DNA of 31,176 nt from UBA7359 sp964523895 (GTDB lineage: Bacteria > Pseudomonadota > Gammaproteobacteria > Eutrophobiales > Eutrophobiaceae): NCBI GenBank assembly GCA_964523895.1, contig CAZGBJ010000029.1:1-31176 (forward strand), read 5' to 3'. Positions 1 to 7,468 of this stretch are shown here, piece after piece. Under the pieces are notes generated by a model. The model was not told where the DNA came from and did not search any database. It saw only the letters and a list, made by a program, of their open reading frames with translations. Within the stretch, counting starts at the first letter, position 1; every line of letters starts with the position of its first letter. Both the position numbers and the translations under genes were made by a program.

Positions 1-142
1 CTAACGGATTACATTTAAACAAGGCAGTTACACAGAATTAATTACAGGCTCAGATAGAATTCAGGTAACCAACACAATCAGTTGTGAACTTTTTGATTTA
101 GCGTCACAATTAAAATCCAAGATCGATCATTTTAAAATATAA
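1..142 (+). pseudogene. Possible frameshifted 3' end of a methyl-accepting chemotaxis protein gene
   Basis: A reading frame ending in TAA at 140-142 encodes about 45 residues that finish ELFDLASQLKSKIDHFKI. This resembles the extreme C-terminus of chemotaxis receptors, where a helix with A..L....v..FK(I/L) ends the protein. That frame is closed by TAA at 2-4. Frame 3 begins NGLHLNKAVTQN before its own stop, and this looks like the I..iN.AV.Q segment that normally lies just upstream in the same family. A single indel near 35-45 would join the two. The rest of the gene lies outside the window. It could be a decayed receptor, a sequence error, or chance similarity. Confidence 0.3.
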
Positions 143-250
143 AGCATTGATGACAATCTGACTTTAATATTTTTTTAGTAAAACCTTTTATTATTTAGAT
201 CCCTATACAGGGAATAAGGTCTGCTTTTTGTATCAAGCAGATATCTAAAT

Positions 251-682
251 TTATTCGGTTTTTTTATATACAATTAATTTTGTTTTAGAAAGATGGTCGT
301 GCAAAGCTTTGTTCCTTTTATCAAATAAGGCCCAGACAAAACCCAAGCCAAATACAATCAATGATAATAATGAAGCAACATATCTAAGCGATGCCTGTTT
401 CCAGTTAAGCTTTGTATTTGATTCACCAACAACAAGAACATGCCAGCTTCGCATGCCCAATGTTTGTCCACTCCTCACCCAATGCCAACAAAAATAAAGA
501 TAGGCGAGTAATAATAAAAAAACGTCATAGAGTAAATTGCCGCTTTCAATAGCGCCATCTCCAATAAACGAAATCAATATAAATGTGGCGCAGAAAAATA
601 CCGAGCCAAGTAACAAGCTGTCATAAAACATAGCAGCCAGACGGCGTAAAAAAGAACAGGTATTTTGAGATTCGCTTTTCAA
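251..682 (-). CDS. RDD family integral membrane protein
   Basis: A 143-residue protein with the RDD layout. An N-terminal RRLAAMFYDSLLL segment holds the conserved Arg and Asp. Two hydrophobic segments follow (about residues 20-40 and 50-68), then GQTLGMRSWHVLVV, an RY motif, a third hydrophobic segment (about 103-120) and the closing FDKRNKALHDHLSKT. Length is normal for a stand-alone RDD protein. The family sits in the inner membrane; some members are linked to transport, but no substrate can be read from sequence. It is transcribed away from pcnB and lies just downstream, on the same strand, of tRNA-Glu. The family is clear; the function is unknown. Confidence 0.85.
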   Translation of the reverse strand: MKSESQNTCSFLRRLAAMFYDSLLLGSVFFCATFILISFIGDGAIESGNLLYDVFLLLLAYLYFCWHWVRSGQTLGMRSWHVLVVGESNTKLNWKQASLRYVASLLSLIVFGLGFVWALFDKRNKALHDHLSKTKLIVYKKTE

Positions 683-703
683 TTTATATGATTATTTTAT
701 TCA

Positions 704-779
704 TGGTGCTCCCTAGGGGACTCGAACCCCTGTTTTCGCCGTGAGAGGGCAACGTCCTGGGCCACTAGACGAAGGGAGC
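704..779 (-). tRNA. tRNA-Glu, anticodon CTC
   Basis: Read on the minus strand, the sequence opens GCTCCCT and closes AGGGAGC-A-CCA, giving a complete 7-bp acceptor stem with encoded CCA. The T-arm is CAGGG-GTTCGAG-TCCCCT-like. The anticodon stem TTGCC/GGCGA encloses the loop CTCTCAC, so the anticodon is CTC (reads GAG). Total length is 76 nt. The body matches bacterial tRNA-Glu (D-arm CGTCTAGTGGCC). TTC is the usual anticodon, so this is probably an additional isoacceptor. Confidence 0.95.
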
Positions 780-847
780 AAAGGTGTTTGAACTACGCTA
801 TTATAGGAGTCTACATGGTGTCCACAATATATTATTTTTAAATAACA

Positions 848-2173
848 GTGCCAGATAAGCCCTCAAATATTACTCAATTAAGGGTCGAGCCAACGATTAT
901 TCCGCGCGACCAACATACGATTTCCCGTACGTCTATTAGTGAAAGTGCTTTGAAGGTGTTGTATCGCTTAAAGAATGCAGAATATAAGGCATATCTCGTT
1001 GGTGGCGGTGTTCGGGATATTTTATTAGGTAGAGAGCCTAAAGATTTTGATGTGGTCACTGATGCCAAGCCAGAGCAAATTCGCGAATTGTTTCGTAATT
1101 GTCGTTTGATCGGACGGCGTTTCAGATTGGCGCATATTCGTTTTGGCGATGAAATTATTGAAGTGTCCACTTTTCGGGCACCACATCATGTATCTGATCA
1201 GGGCGAGGGTCATGTCGAAGGTGGTCGGATTATACGTGACAATGTCTATGGTGATATTGATGATGATGTTTGGCGACGTGATTTCACTATCAATGCCTTG
1301 TTTTACAATATAAAAGACTTTTCTATTGTTGATTATGTTGGTGGAGTCAAAGATCTTGAAGCGGGCCAGTTAAAGTTAATTGGTGAACCATCACAACGTT
1401 ATATTGAAGACCCAGTGCGCATGCTTCGCGCGGTTCGTTTCTCATCAAAATTAGGTTTGAGAATTCATCCCGAGGCAGAGAAACCTATTGGTCAATATGC
1501 AAAATTATTAGAAGACATTCCGCCTGCTCGTTTATTTGAAGAAATGCTGAAATTATTTATGGGTGGTTGCGCATTACAAACATTCGAGTCATTACGACAT
1601 TACAATTTATTTAAGTATCTCTTTCCGCAGACGGATCAGATATTGGATACACACGAGAAAGATTATCCGCATACGTTCATCATGCAGGCATTAAAAAATA
1701 CAGATCAACGCTTGAGTGAAGGAAATTCAGTAACGCCGGCTTTTTTAATAGCGGCATTTTTGTGGGAGCCGATGCGAACCATTGCTGATGATCATATTGG
1801 AAATGGGATGTCTGAAATGGAAGCTGTGCAACTTGCGGGAGACACAGTTATTTCAAAACAAATATCAAGTCTTTCCATGCCAAGACGATTTACTCATATG
1901 GCGCGTGATATCTGGTCTTTACAAGTCAGATTAAAACGAACCAGGAAGCGTTCATTTCGAGTTCTAATGCATCCAAAGTTTCGAGCCGCTTATGACTTTT
2001 TATTGTTACGTGCTGAAGCAGGCGAGCCATTAAAAGAATTGGTTGATTATTGGACTCAGGAACAAATAGATGAACCTTTAGCGGGTAAAGACAAAATAAA
2101 ATCCGGTTATCATAAACCCCGCTCTCGTCGCAGACCTCGAAATCGCAGAAATAAAAATTCTACTGATTCATGA
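848..2173 (+). CDS. pcnB: Poly(A) polymerase I
   Basis: Adds 3' poly(A) tails to RNA and so promotes exonuclease decay. This is a class II nucleotidyltransferase of 441 residues. The head domain has LVGGGVRDILLG (about 50-61), the catalytic DFD at 67-69 and RRDFTINALFY (about 142-152). A DPVRMLRAVRF segment follows. The C-terminus is Arg-rich (PRSRRRPRNRRNK), as in PcnB, and this together with length separates it from CCA-adding enzymes. The start is GTG at 848, since no ATG lies ahead of the conserved head; no clear Shine-Dalgarno is visible. It overlaps folK by 4 bases (ATGA), the usual pcnB-folK pairing. Confidence 0.95.
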   Translation: MPDKPSNITQLRVEPTIIPRDQHTISRTSISESALKVLYRLKNAEYKAYLVGGGVRDILLGREPKDFDVVTDAKPEQIRELFRNCRLIGRRFRLAHIRFGDEIIEVSTFRAPHHVSDQGEGHVEGGRIIRDNVYGDIDDDVWRRDFTINALFYNIKDFSIVDYVGGVKDLEAGQLKLIGEPSQRYIEDPVRMLRAVRFSSKLGLRIHPEAEKPIGQYAKLLEDIPPARLFEEMLKLFMGGCALQTFESLRHYNLFKYLFPQTDQILDTHEKDYPHTFIMQALKNTDQRLSEGNSVTPAFLIAAFLWEPMRTIADDHIGNGMSEMEAVQLAGDTVISKQISSLSMPRRFTHMARDIWSLQVRLKRTRKRSFRVLMHPKFRAAYDFLLLRAEAGEPLKELVDYWTQEQIDEPLAGKDKIKSGYHKPRSRRRPRNRRNKNSTDS

Positions 2174-2661
2174 CCATCGCAACTATTGGCCTGGGCAGTA
2201 ACATGGGAAGCGCTACCGAATCACCCAGGCAACATATAACAACTGCCATCCACTCGCTTGGCAAGATACAATCTACACGTATGATAAGCGCATCTTCATT
2301 GTATAAAAGTAAGCCGCTAGGACCACAAGATCAGGATGATTATATTAATGCCGTGGTTCAAATAGAGACTGAACTGGAAGCGCTTGAATTACTGGATGCG
2401 TTACAAGTAATTGAAAACGAACATGGCCGTGTACGTAATGAACATTGGGGGCCAAGAACACTGGATCTGGATATATTAATGTTTGGAGAAGAAGTAATTC
2501 AAAATGATCGTTTAACTATTCCTCATGCGGAAATGATGAACCGTTCATTTGTTCTGGTTCCATTAGCTGAAATTAATAGCGACTGCGTTATTCCCGGAAA
2601 GGGGATAATCAGTGATTTATTAGACATTGATCGAGATGGTTTGACTATTTGTCATGAGTAA
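2170..2661 (+). CDS. folK: 2-amino-4-hydroxy-6-hydroxymethyldihydropteridine pyrophosphokinase
   Basis: Transfers pyrophosphate from ATP to 6-hydroxymethyl-7,8-dihydropterin in cytoplasmic folate synthesis. The 163-residue length is typical of a monofunctional HPPK. It has the N-terminal IGLGSNMG, the YINAVVQIET strand, and the HPPK signature WGPRTLDLDILMFG with both catalytic Asp residues, followed by IPHAEMMNRSFVLVPL. Its ATG overlaps the pcnB stop, and its own end overlaps the following kinase by 8 bases, so the three are almost certainly translated from one transcript. Confidence 0.96.
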   Translation: MTIATIGLGSNMGSATESPRQHITTAIHSLGKIQSTRMISASSLYKSKPLGPQDQDDYINAVVQIETELEALELLDALQVIENEHGRVRNEHWGPRTLDLDILMFGEEVIQNDRLTIPHAEMMNRSFVLVPLAEINSDCVIPGKGIISDLLDIDRDGLTICHE

Positions 2662-3298
2662 AGACCATCCGGATTATATCGTTGTTGAAGGGCCAATAGG
2701 CGTTGGTAAAACAACCCTGGCCAAACGTTTGGCCAAGACATTTAATACCGAATTAATGTTGGAGCTTGCAGCAGAGAATCCTTTTCTTCCCCGTTTTTAT
2801 TCCGATCCAAAATCGGTTGCCTTGCCAACACAGTTATATTTTTTATTTCAACGTGCCAGGCAAATTGAAGCATTGCGGCAAACGGATATGTTTAAGCCAG
2901 TTCAGGTTTCAGACTTTTTAATCGAGAAGGATAAATTATTTGCTTCAGTTACTTTAGATGATGATGAACTCTCTCTCTATCATCAGGTATACGACAGGTT
3001 GACTCTGGATGCGCCAGTGCCGGATTTGGTCATTTATCTACAAGCGCCTATAGATACATTAATGCAACGAATTATCGAACGGGGGCATGATTACGAACGA
3101 CTAATAAATCGTAGTTATCTTAAAAAAATATCGGAAGCTTACATTGAGTTCTTTTATTATTATTCAACATCCCCTCTACTTATTGTAAACACAAATGACT
3201 TTGACCTGTCCGGCAATGACAGAGACTATAGTTTATTACTTGAACACATCAAGCGACTTGCGCCAGGCAAGCATTACTTCAACCCGAAACAGTCATGA
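2654..3298 (+). CDS. Deoxynucleoside kinase family protein
   Basis: A P-loop kinase of 214 residues. Walker A is GPIGVGKTT (13-21), followed by an ELAAENPFLPRFYSDP segment like the ENPFL of dNK/dGK/dAK kinases. A QVSDFLIEKDKLFA segment follows, then an Arg-rich lid (LMQRIIERGHDYERLI) and a C-terminal helix. The family phosphorylates deoxynucleosides in nucleotide salvage, but the preferred base cannot be read from sequence. Tight overlap with folK (8 bases) and panB (4 bases) places it inside a folate-pantothenate operon. A role linked to those vitamins is possible but would be speculation. Confidence 0.85.
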   Translation: MSKDHPDYIVVEGPIGVGKTTLAKRLAKTFNTELMLELAAENPFLPRFYSDPKSVALPTQLYFLFQRARQIEALRQTDMFKPVQVSDFLIEKDKLFASVTLDDDELSLYHQVYDRLTLDAPVPDLVIYLQAPIDTLMQRIIERGHDYERLINRSYLKKISEAYIEFFYYYSTSPLLIVNTNDFDLSGNDRDYSLLLEHIKRLAPGKHYFNPKQS

Positions 3299-4092
3299 CT
3301 GAAAAAATTACAGTTAACACATTAAAGCAAATGAAATCATCAGGCGAAAAGATTGCCTGTTTGACTTCCTATGACGCGAGTTTTGCCAGGCTTCAGGATG
3401 AAGCAGGTGTTGATTTATTATTAGTTGGTGATTCGCTTGGTATGGTTTTGCATGGTGAAGAAACAACTTTGAACGTAACCATGACAGACATGGTTTATCA
3501 TACTCGCCTGGTTAGTAGTGCATGCCAACGCGCTATTGTTGTTAGTGATATGCCAGTAAATAGTTACACATCACCAGCGCTAGGACTGGAAAATGCCACA
3601 CGTCTTATTGATGAAGGTGGTGCTGATGTTGTCAAGTTAGAAGGTGGTGAAGAAATCTGTGAAACAGTTGCACTAATAACAGAAAAAGGTGCTCCTGTAT
3701 GTGGTCACCTTGGGCTTATGCCGCAATCTATCAATACGATTGGTGGTTATCATGTTCAGGCAAAAACGGAAGAAGCAGTTAATAAACTAAAACAGGATGC
3801 TTTAGCATTACAAAAAGCCGGTGCTGTTTGTTTGGTGCTTGAATGTATCCCTGCAACAGTCGCCGCTGACGTAACTCAACTACTGGATATTCCTGTGATT
3901 GGAATAGGTGCCGGTTCTGATTGTGATGCACAGGTATTGGTTGTCTACGACATGCTTGGTTTAACCGATAAACAATTGAAATTTTCTAAAAACTTTCTTG
4001 TCGGAAACGATTCAATTGCAGATGCAATAAAAGCGTATGTAACGGAAGTTAAAAATAAGTCGTTTCCCTCATCTGAACATTCATTCACGTAA
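3295..4092 (+). CDS. panB: 3-methyl-2-oxobutanoate hydroxymethyltransferase
   Basis: Makes ketopantoate from alpha-ketoisovalerate and methylene-tetrahydrofolate, the first committed step of pantothenate synthesis. The 265-residue TIM-barrel protein has the metal ligands D46 (VGDSLGM), D85 (VVSDMP) and E115 (VKLEGG), and the catalytic E183 in LVLECIP. HLGLMPQS and IGIGAG are also conserved. The start overlaps the kinase stop (ATGA), and the stop shares one base with the panC start (TAATG). The folate-dependent chemistry fits with folK upstream. Confidence 0.97.
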   Translation: MTEKITVNTLKQMKSSGEKIACLTSYDASFARLQDEAGVDLLLVGDSLGMVLHGEETTLNVTMTDMVYHTRLVSSACQRAIVVSDMPVNSYTSPALGLENATRLIDEGGADVVKLEGGEEICETVALITEKGAPVCGHLGLMPQSINTIGGYHVQAKTEEAVNKLKQDALALQKAGAVCLVLECIPATVAADVTQLLDIPVIGIGAGSDCDAQVLVVYDMLGLTDKQLKFSKNFLVGNDSIADAIKAYVTEVKNKSFPSSEHSFT

Positions 4093-4940
4093 TGGAACAA
4101 ATTTCAAAAATAAAGATGTTGCGAGAGCAACTCGCTTCTGTCCGACATTTAAAAAAAAGAATTGCCCTTGTTCCTACTATGGGCAACTTACACGAGGGAC
4201 ATTTATCGTTAGTCAAGCAAGTACAAGCGTGCGCTGATTATGTTGTTGTTAGTCTTTTTGTTAACCCAACTCAATTTGTTGAAGGTGAAGATTTTGATAG
4301 TTATCCGCGGACGCTAGAGTCTGATTTGCAGCGACTAGATGACCTGGGTGTTGATTTACTTTTTATGCCGGATGTTAATGAAATCTATCCAGCCGGAAAT
4401 AAAGTCACTGCTGAGGTTATCGTACCTGAACTGGATTCTATTTATTGTGGAGCGTATCGTCCGGGACATTTCAAAGGTGTCGCTACTATTGTCACCAAGT
4501 TATTTAATATAGTGCAACCGGAGTTGGCGATATTTGGTAATAAAGATTATCAGCAGTTATTAGTGATTCGTAGTCTGGTTAAAAATCTGTGTCTGCCCAT
4601 AGAAATTATAGGTTCATCTACAGTAAGAGAAGCCGATGGTCTGGCGATGAGTTCGCGTAATCAATACTTGAGCGAGAGCGAACGGCAGCAGGCACCGATA
4701 CTCTATAAATGTATCAGTCAGATCGCGCTAGCTATCAAAAATGGTGATACAGATTACGAAAAACTCGAACAAGAGGGGTTTTCAACATTAATAAAAGCTG
4801 GCTTCAAACCCGAATATTTAAATATATGTGATGCTGATACGCTAAAAAAACCTATAAATCAAAGACTTGTAGTAATAGCAGCTGCCTGGTTAGGTAAAGC
4901 CCGTTTGATCGACAATGTTGCAACGCATTCTGATGATTGA
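4092..4940 (+). CDS. panC: Pantothenate synthetase (pantoate-beta-alanine ligase)
   Basis: ATP-dependent condensation of pantoate with beta-alanine in the cytoplasm. The 282-residue length is normal. The nucleotidyl-transferase HIGH-type motif is PTMGNLHEGHLSLV (about 28-41). VNPTQF, YPRTLESD, the FGNKDYQQL core and the KMSKS-equivalent MSSRNQYLS are present. Translation is probably coupled to panB because the start and stop codons share a base. The stop codon is overlapped by a good -35 box for a promoter that would serve panD. Confidence 0.97.
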   Translation: MEQISKIKMLREQLASVRHLKKRIALVPTMGNLHEGHLSLVKQVQACADYVVVSLFVNPTQFVEGEDFDSYPRTLESDLQRLDDLGVDLLFMPDVNEIYPAGNKVTAEVIVPELDSIYCGAYRPGHFKGVATIVTKLFNIVQPELAIFGNKDYQQLLVIRSLVKNLCLPIEIIGSSTVREADGLAMSSRNQYLSESERQQAPILYKCISQIALAIKNGDTDYEKLEQEGFSTLIKAGFKPEYLNICDADTLKKPINQRLVVIAAAWLGKARLIDNVATHSDD

Positions 4941-4964
4941 CCTCTGCTCGATGTCAGGTAATAT
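4937..4964 (+). promoter_or_regulatory. Candidate sigma-70 promoter for panD
   Basis: TTGACC (4937-4942) and TAATAT (4959-4964) are separated by 16 bases. The -35 box overlaps the panC stop codon and the -10 box lies 35 bases ahead of the panD ATG. panC-panD is the only non-overlapping junction in the pan group, so an internal promoter here is sensible. This is prediction from consensus only. Confidence 0.45.
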
Positions 4965-4998
4965 CCACATTTTAGAACTCTGAAAGCTTACAAATACT

Positions 4999-5379
4999 AT
5001 GGAAATTACGGTTTTAAAAGCAAAATTTCATCAGGCATGTATTACACACGCTGAAATTGATTACGATGGATCTTGTGCTATAGATGGTGCTCTGCTAGAT
5101 AAAGCAGGGATACATGAATATGAGCAGATCGACATTTATAATATTACCAATGGCGAGCGTTTTACGACATACGCGATTCGCGCAGAAGAACACTCACGTA
5201 TTTTTTCTGTAAATGGAGCTGCTGCTCATAAAGCTAATCCCGGTGACCGCGTCATAATTTGTGCTTATGGCAGAATAAATGAGAATGAGATTAGTAAGTT
5301 CAAACCAACTTTGGTTTATCTAGACGAAGAAAATAATATCACCCGTATAAAAGATCATATCCCGGTACAGGCAGCCTAA
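4999..5379 (+). CDS. panD: Aspartate 1-decarboxylase proenzyme
   Basis: Makes beta-alanine, the second substrate of PanC. It is a pyruvoyl enzyme that cleaves itself between G24 and S25; DYDGSCAID is present at exactly that position. The other active-site residues of the family are in register: K9, R54 and Y58 (NGERFTTYAI) and N72 (VNGAAAHKANPGD). The 126-residue length is typical. The start is the ATG at 4999, 58 bases after panC, with no strong ribosome-binding site. With panB and panC it completes pantothenate synthesis apart from ketopantoate reductase, which is not in the window. Confidence 0.97.
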   Translation: MEITVLKAKFHQACITHAEIDYDGSCAIDGALLDKAGIHEYEQIDIYNITNGERFTTYAIRAEEHSRIFSVNGAAAHKANPGDRVIICAYGRINENEISKFKPTLVYLDEENNITRIKDHIPVQAA

Positions 5380-5399
5380 ATATACTTATCTTTACTAAG

Positions 5400-5423
5400 C
5401 CAATGAAACATCTCTCTCATTGG
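5400..5423 (+). terminator. Hairpin after panD, possible weak terminator
   Basis: CCAATGA (5400-5406) and TCATTGG (5417-5423) form a perfect 7-bp stem with a 10-base loop, 20 bases after the panD stop. No run of T follows, so factor-independent termination would be weak. Confidence 0.3.
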
Positions 5424-5495
5424 TTAAGTTATGAAGCACTTCTTTCCTTGATGTCATAATTGCAATTGCCTGTATAGACTAGCAACAGCAACATT

Positions 5496-6260
5496 TTGAA
5501 TAATCACAATAAACAGAAAACTGCTGGCGTTATTATTATTGGCAATGAAATATTATCCGGCCGCACACAAGATCTAAATATTTCATACATTGGTAAAAAC
5601 CTTGAGAAGCTAGGCATCGTTTTAGCTGAAGTTATCGTCATTGCAGATATCGAATCAACAATCATCGAGAAGGTTAAAGCCTATTCTGAAAATTATGATT
5701 ATGTTTTTACTACTGGCGGTATCGGGCCAACGCACGATGACATAACAACAGCATCAATAGCCAAAGCCTTTAATACGAAGTTACTTCGTAACCCCGATGC
5801 GGTAGCTTGTATGGAGCGATACTATGATCCCGGAACATTAACAGAAGCGCGTTTGAAAATGGCAGATATACCGGAAGGCGCCTCACTCATTGATAATCCT
5901 GTCAGCGGTGCTCCTGCTTATCAGATCAATAATGTTTTTGTCTTGGCTGGTGTGCCTATCATCATGCAAGCTATGTTTGATAATCTAATTGATCGATTGG
6001 TTGGCGGTCCGCCAATATTAACTGCCAGTGTTTGTACCAATTTAACTGAAAGTAAATTGGCTAAAGGTATGACTGAGATTCAAAATACATGCGAAGATGT
6101 CAGCATTGGTAGTTACCCTTATTTTAAACGCGGCAAGTTAGGCGTGAACATTGTTTTGCGTTCGATAGAAAAAGCATTACTTTTGCAGCAGACAAAATTA
6201 ATAGAAAAGTTAATTAATGAAGTTGGCGGAAAAATTCTAGAAACTAAACTTCCAGATTAA
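5496..6260 (+). CDS. CinA/MoaB-type molybdopterin-binding domain protein
   Basis: A 254-residue protein with the MoCF/CinA N-terminal fold. It has AGVIIIGNEILSGRTQDLN at the start, the TTGGIGPTHDD loop (about 73-83), IPEGASLIDNPVSGAPAY and FVLAGVP. It lacks the C-terminal nicotinamide-nucleotide amidase domain of full-length CinA. Related stand-alone proteins are annotated as competence/damage-inducible protein A homologues; their real role is unsettled. The start is TTG at 5496, because the conserved fold begins a few codons later and no nearby ATG or GTG fits. No clear ribosome-binding site is seen. Fairly sure of family, unsure of function. Confidence 0.85.
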   Translation: MNNHNKQKTAGVIIIGNEILSGRTQDLNISYIGKNLEKLGIVLAEVIVIADIESTIIEKVKAYSENYDYVFTTGGIGPTHDDITTASIAKAFNTKLLRNPDAVACMERYYDPGTLTEARLKMADIPEGASLIDNPVSGAPAYQINNVFVLAGVPIIMQAMFDNLIDRLVGGPPILTASVCTNLTESKLAKGMTEIQNTCEDVSIGSYPYFKRGKLGVNIVLRSIEKALLLQQTKLIEKLINEVGGKILETKLPD

Positions 6261-6387
6261 TCATTCTAACAGGGGCGTTACTTATTTTTCACCAAGATAA
6301 ATTTAACTTTTTTCCTCAGATGTAATGGCGTAGTGTAAGTGCCCAATGAATTCATTATTCCATTTATTTTTTCTCGACTGATGCACA

Positions 6388-7014
6388 ATGTACTACGGTG
6401 AAAAGCTAAATAGCATTACCCATTTGGTTGGCGCTGTTCTGGCTCTGGTAGGCTTTGGTGCACTTCTAACCATCAGCATCCAGGAACATAACCTTCTGCT
6501 CATCGTGAGCTTTACTATTTTTGGTTGTACGTTAATTCTGCTGTATACCATGTCCACCTTGTATCATAGTTTTCATTCGCCCAAACTTAAAAGAATATTT
6601 CAGAAACTCGATCATGTTTCTATTTACCTGTTAATAGCAGGAACCTATACACCTTATATGCTGGTTTCGCTACGTGAGAGTAACGGCCTGATCATGCTGG
6701 TGCTGATATGGGTAATGGCCGTTATCGGTTTATTACTGGATATTTTTATTAAAAAACGTATTGAATGGTTACAGGTGTTGATCTACCTGGTTATGGGCTG
6801 GGTTTGTATGCTGAATTATTCTGAGTTGCAGGCAGCCATCCCTTCTTCCGGTGTAGTTTGGTTGACGCTAGGAGGAATTGCCTACACGGTCGGCATCATT
6901 TTTTATGTGCTGGATAACCTGAAAAAACTTCGTCATGCTCATGGTATCTGGCATTTGTTTGTCTTATCTGGCTCCATCTGTCATTTTATTTCTATCGTTG
7001 CATACGTTCGATAA
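6388..7014 (+). CDS. Hemolysin III / TrhA family membrane protein
   Basis: A 208-residue, roughly seven-helix inner-membrane protein of the PAQR-related Hly-III family. The family's metal-binding motifs are visible: STLYHSF, the KLDHVSIYLLIAGTYTP helix, and HGIWHLFVLSGSICHF near the C-terminus with its two His residues. The name comes from a Bacillus cereus protein; enterobacterial homologues have been linked to membrane energetics and fluidity, so cytolysis should not be assumed. The 127-base upstream gap holds no other gene, and the gene ends 31 bases before the 3' end of a tRNA-Leu on the opposite strand. Confidence 0.92.
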   Translation: MYYGEKLNSITHLVGAVLALVGFGALLTISIQEHNLLLIVSFTIFGCTLILLYTMSTLYHSFHSPKLKRIFQKLDHVSIYLLIAGTYTPYMLVSLRESNGLIMLVLIWVMAVIGLLLDIFIKKRIEWLQVLIYLVMGWVCMLNYSELQAAIPSSGVVWLTLGGIAYTVGIIFYVLDNLKKLRHAHGIWHLFVLSGSICHFISIVAYVR

Positions 7015-7045
7015 TTTTGCATGAAGCGGACAGATGACAAATGAG

Positions 7046-7130
7046 TGGTGCCGAGGGCGAGAATCGAACTCGCACTTCCGAAGAAACCGGATTTTGAATC
7101 CGGCGCGTCTACCAATTCCGCCACCCCGGC
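7046..7130 (-). tRNA. tRNA-Leu, anticodon CAA
   Basis: On the minus strand it opens GCCGGGG and closes CCTCGGC-A-CCA with encoded CCA. The D-arm is GGCGGAATTGGTAGAC. The anticodon stem CCGGA/TCCGG encloses TTCAAAA, so the anticodon is CAA (reads UUG). A long variable arm (TTCTTCGGAA-type) and the T-arm GTTCGATTC follow, giving 85 nt, as expected for a class II tRNA. Pieces of its 5' half recur at 7315-7330 and 7376-7386. Confidence 0.95.
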
Positions 7131-7289
7131 AATTTATAACTACTTATACTTTTTACTTTCAAGCTAATTTCTAAATGCGCTGGTTCAGCGCGAGTGCTCT
7201 AACTATAATGTGTCTACCCGCCGTTCACGCCATCTTGGCTGCCTCGGCATTCGGGCTCCTCGACTCTGTCTCCTGATTCGTTCTACCTC

Positions 7290-7303
7290 CTGCATCCATG
7301 CAG
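7290..7303 (-). repeat. ATGGAT-loop hairpin
   Basis: On the minus strand CTGC-ATGGAT-GCAG. The same six-base loop is found on different stems at 7361-7376, 8522-8537, 23289-23304 (ATGGAC), 25844-25859, 31035-31046 and 31060-31071. Confidence 0.6.
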
Positions 7304-7314
7304 TCGTGCACATC

Positions 7315-7386
7315 GTCTACCAATTCCGCCTCGAAAACTTGTTCCAGACGTTTTCTGCGACCTATATCCATATAGGCCACCCCGGC
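7315..7386 (-). pseudogene. Broken tRNA-Leu 5' fragment interrupted by a two-hairpin repeat unit
   Basis: On the minus strand, 7386-7376 reads GCCGGGGTGGC, identical to the first 11 bases of the intact tRNA-Leu. Then come 45 foreign bases (7331-7375), and 7330-7315 resumes GGCGGAATTGGTAGAC, the next part of the same tRNA, with GGC present on both sides of the insert. The insert consists of hairpin CCTAT-ATGGAT-ATAGG (7361-7376) and hairpin GAAAAC-GTCTGGAACAA-GTTTTC (7333-7355). No anticodon or 3' half follows. It looks like a decayed extra tRNA-Leu with a repeat unit inserted in its D-arm region. Confidence 0.65.
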
Positions 7387-7468
7387 TATGAGCAAAGCAG
7401 GCGGCAAGTATAGGGAAACTATGCTTGGGGTCAAACTTTGAGGCATTTTTCTGCTAACATCGCGCGGC

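Larger units (their letters stand above)
7131..7468. other. Repeat-rich gap between tRNA-Leu and queA
   Basis: No gene is supported in these 338 bases. From left to right it holds a GC-rich hairpin (GCGCTG 7177-7182 / CAGCGC 7186-7191); a GTCTACC copy at 7212-7218; an ATGGAT-loop hairpin (7290-7303); and tRNA-Leu 5' fragments interrupted by a two-hairpin insert (7315-7386). The short open frames across it on both strands follow repeat sequence and have no protein-like composition. The last 80 bases should carry the queA promoter, but I see no convincing boxes. Confidence 0.7.

Noticed and set aside
196..243. Terminator for the RDD gene (TCCCT/AGGGA and TCTGCT/AGCAGA palindromes)
   Set aside because: Stems are only 5-6 bp with no T run in the gene's direction.
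6388..7014. Toxin (hemolysin) reading of the Hly-III gene
   Set aside because: The family is widespread in harmless bacteria, and the sequence shows a PAQR-like membrane protein with metal-binding motifs rather than a pore-forming toxin.
7290..7376. CRISPR array
   Set aside because: The repeated units are unequal hairpins with different stems and no regular spacers, and no cas genes occur in the window.
7387..7468. PreQ1 riboswitch ahead of queA
   Set aside because: I could not find the compact pseudoknot pattern or an A-rich tail. queA-tgt pairs in gammaproteobacteria usually lack it.
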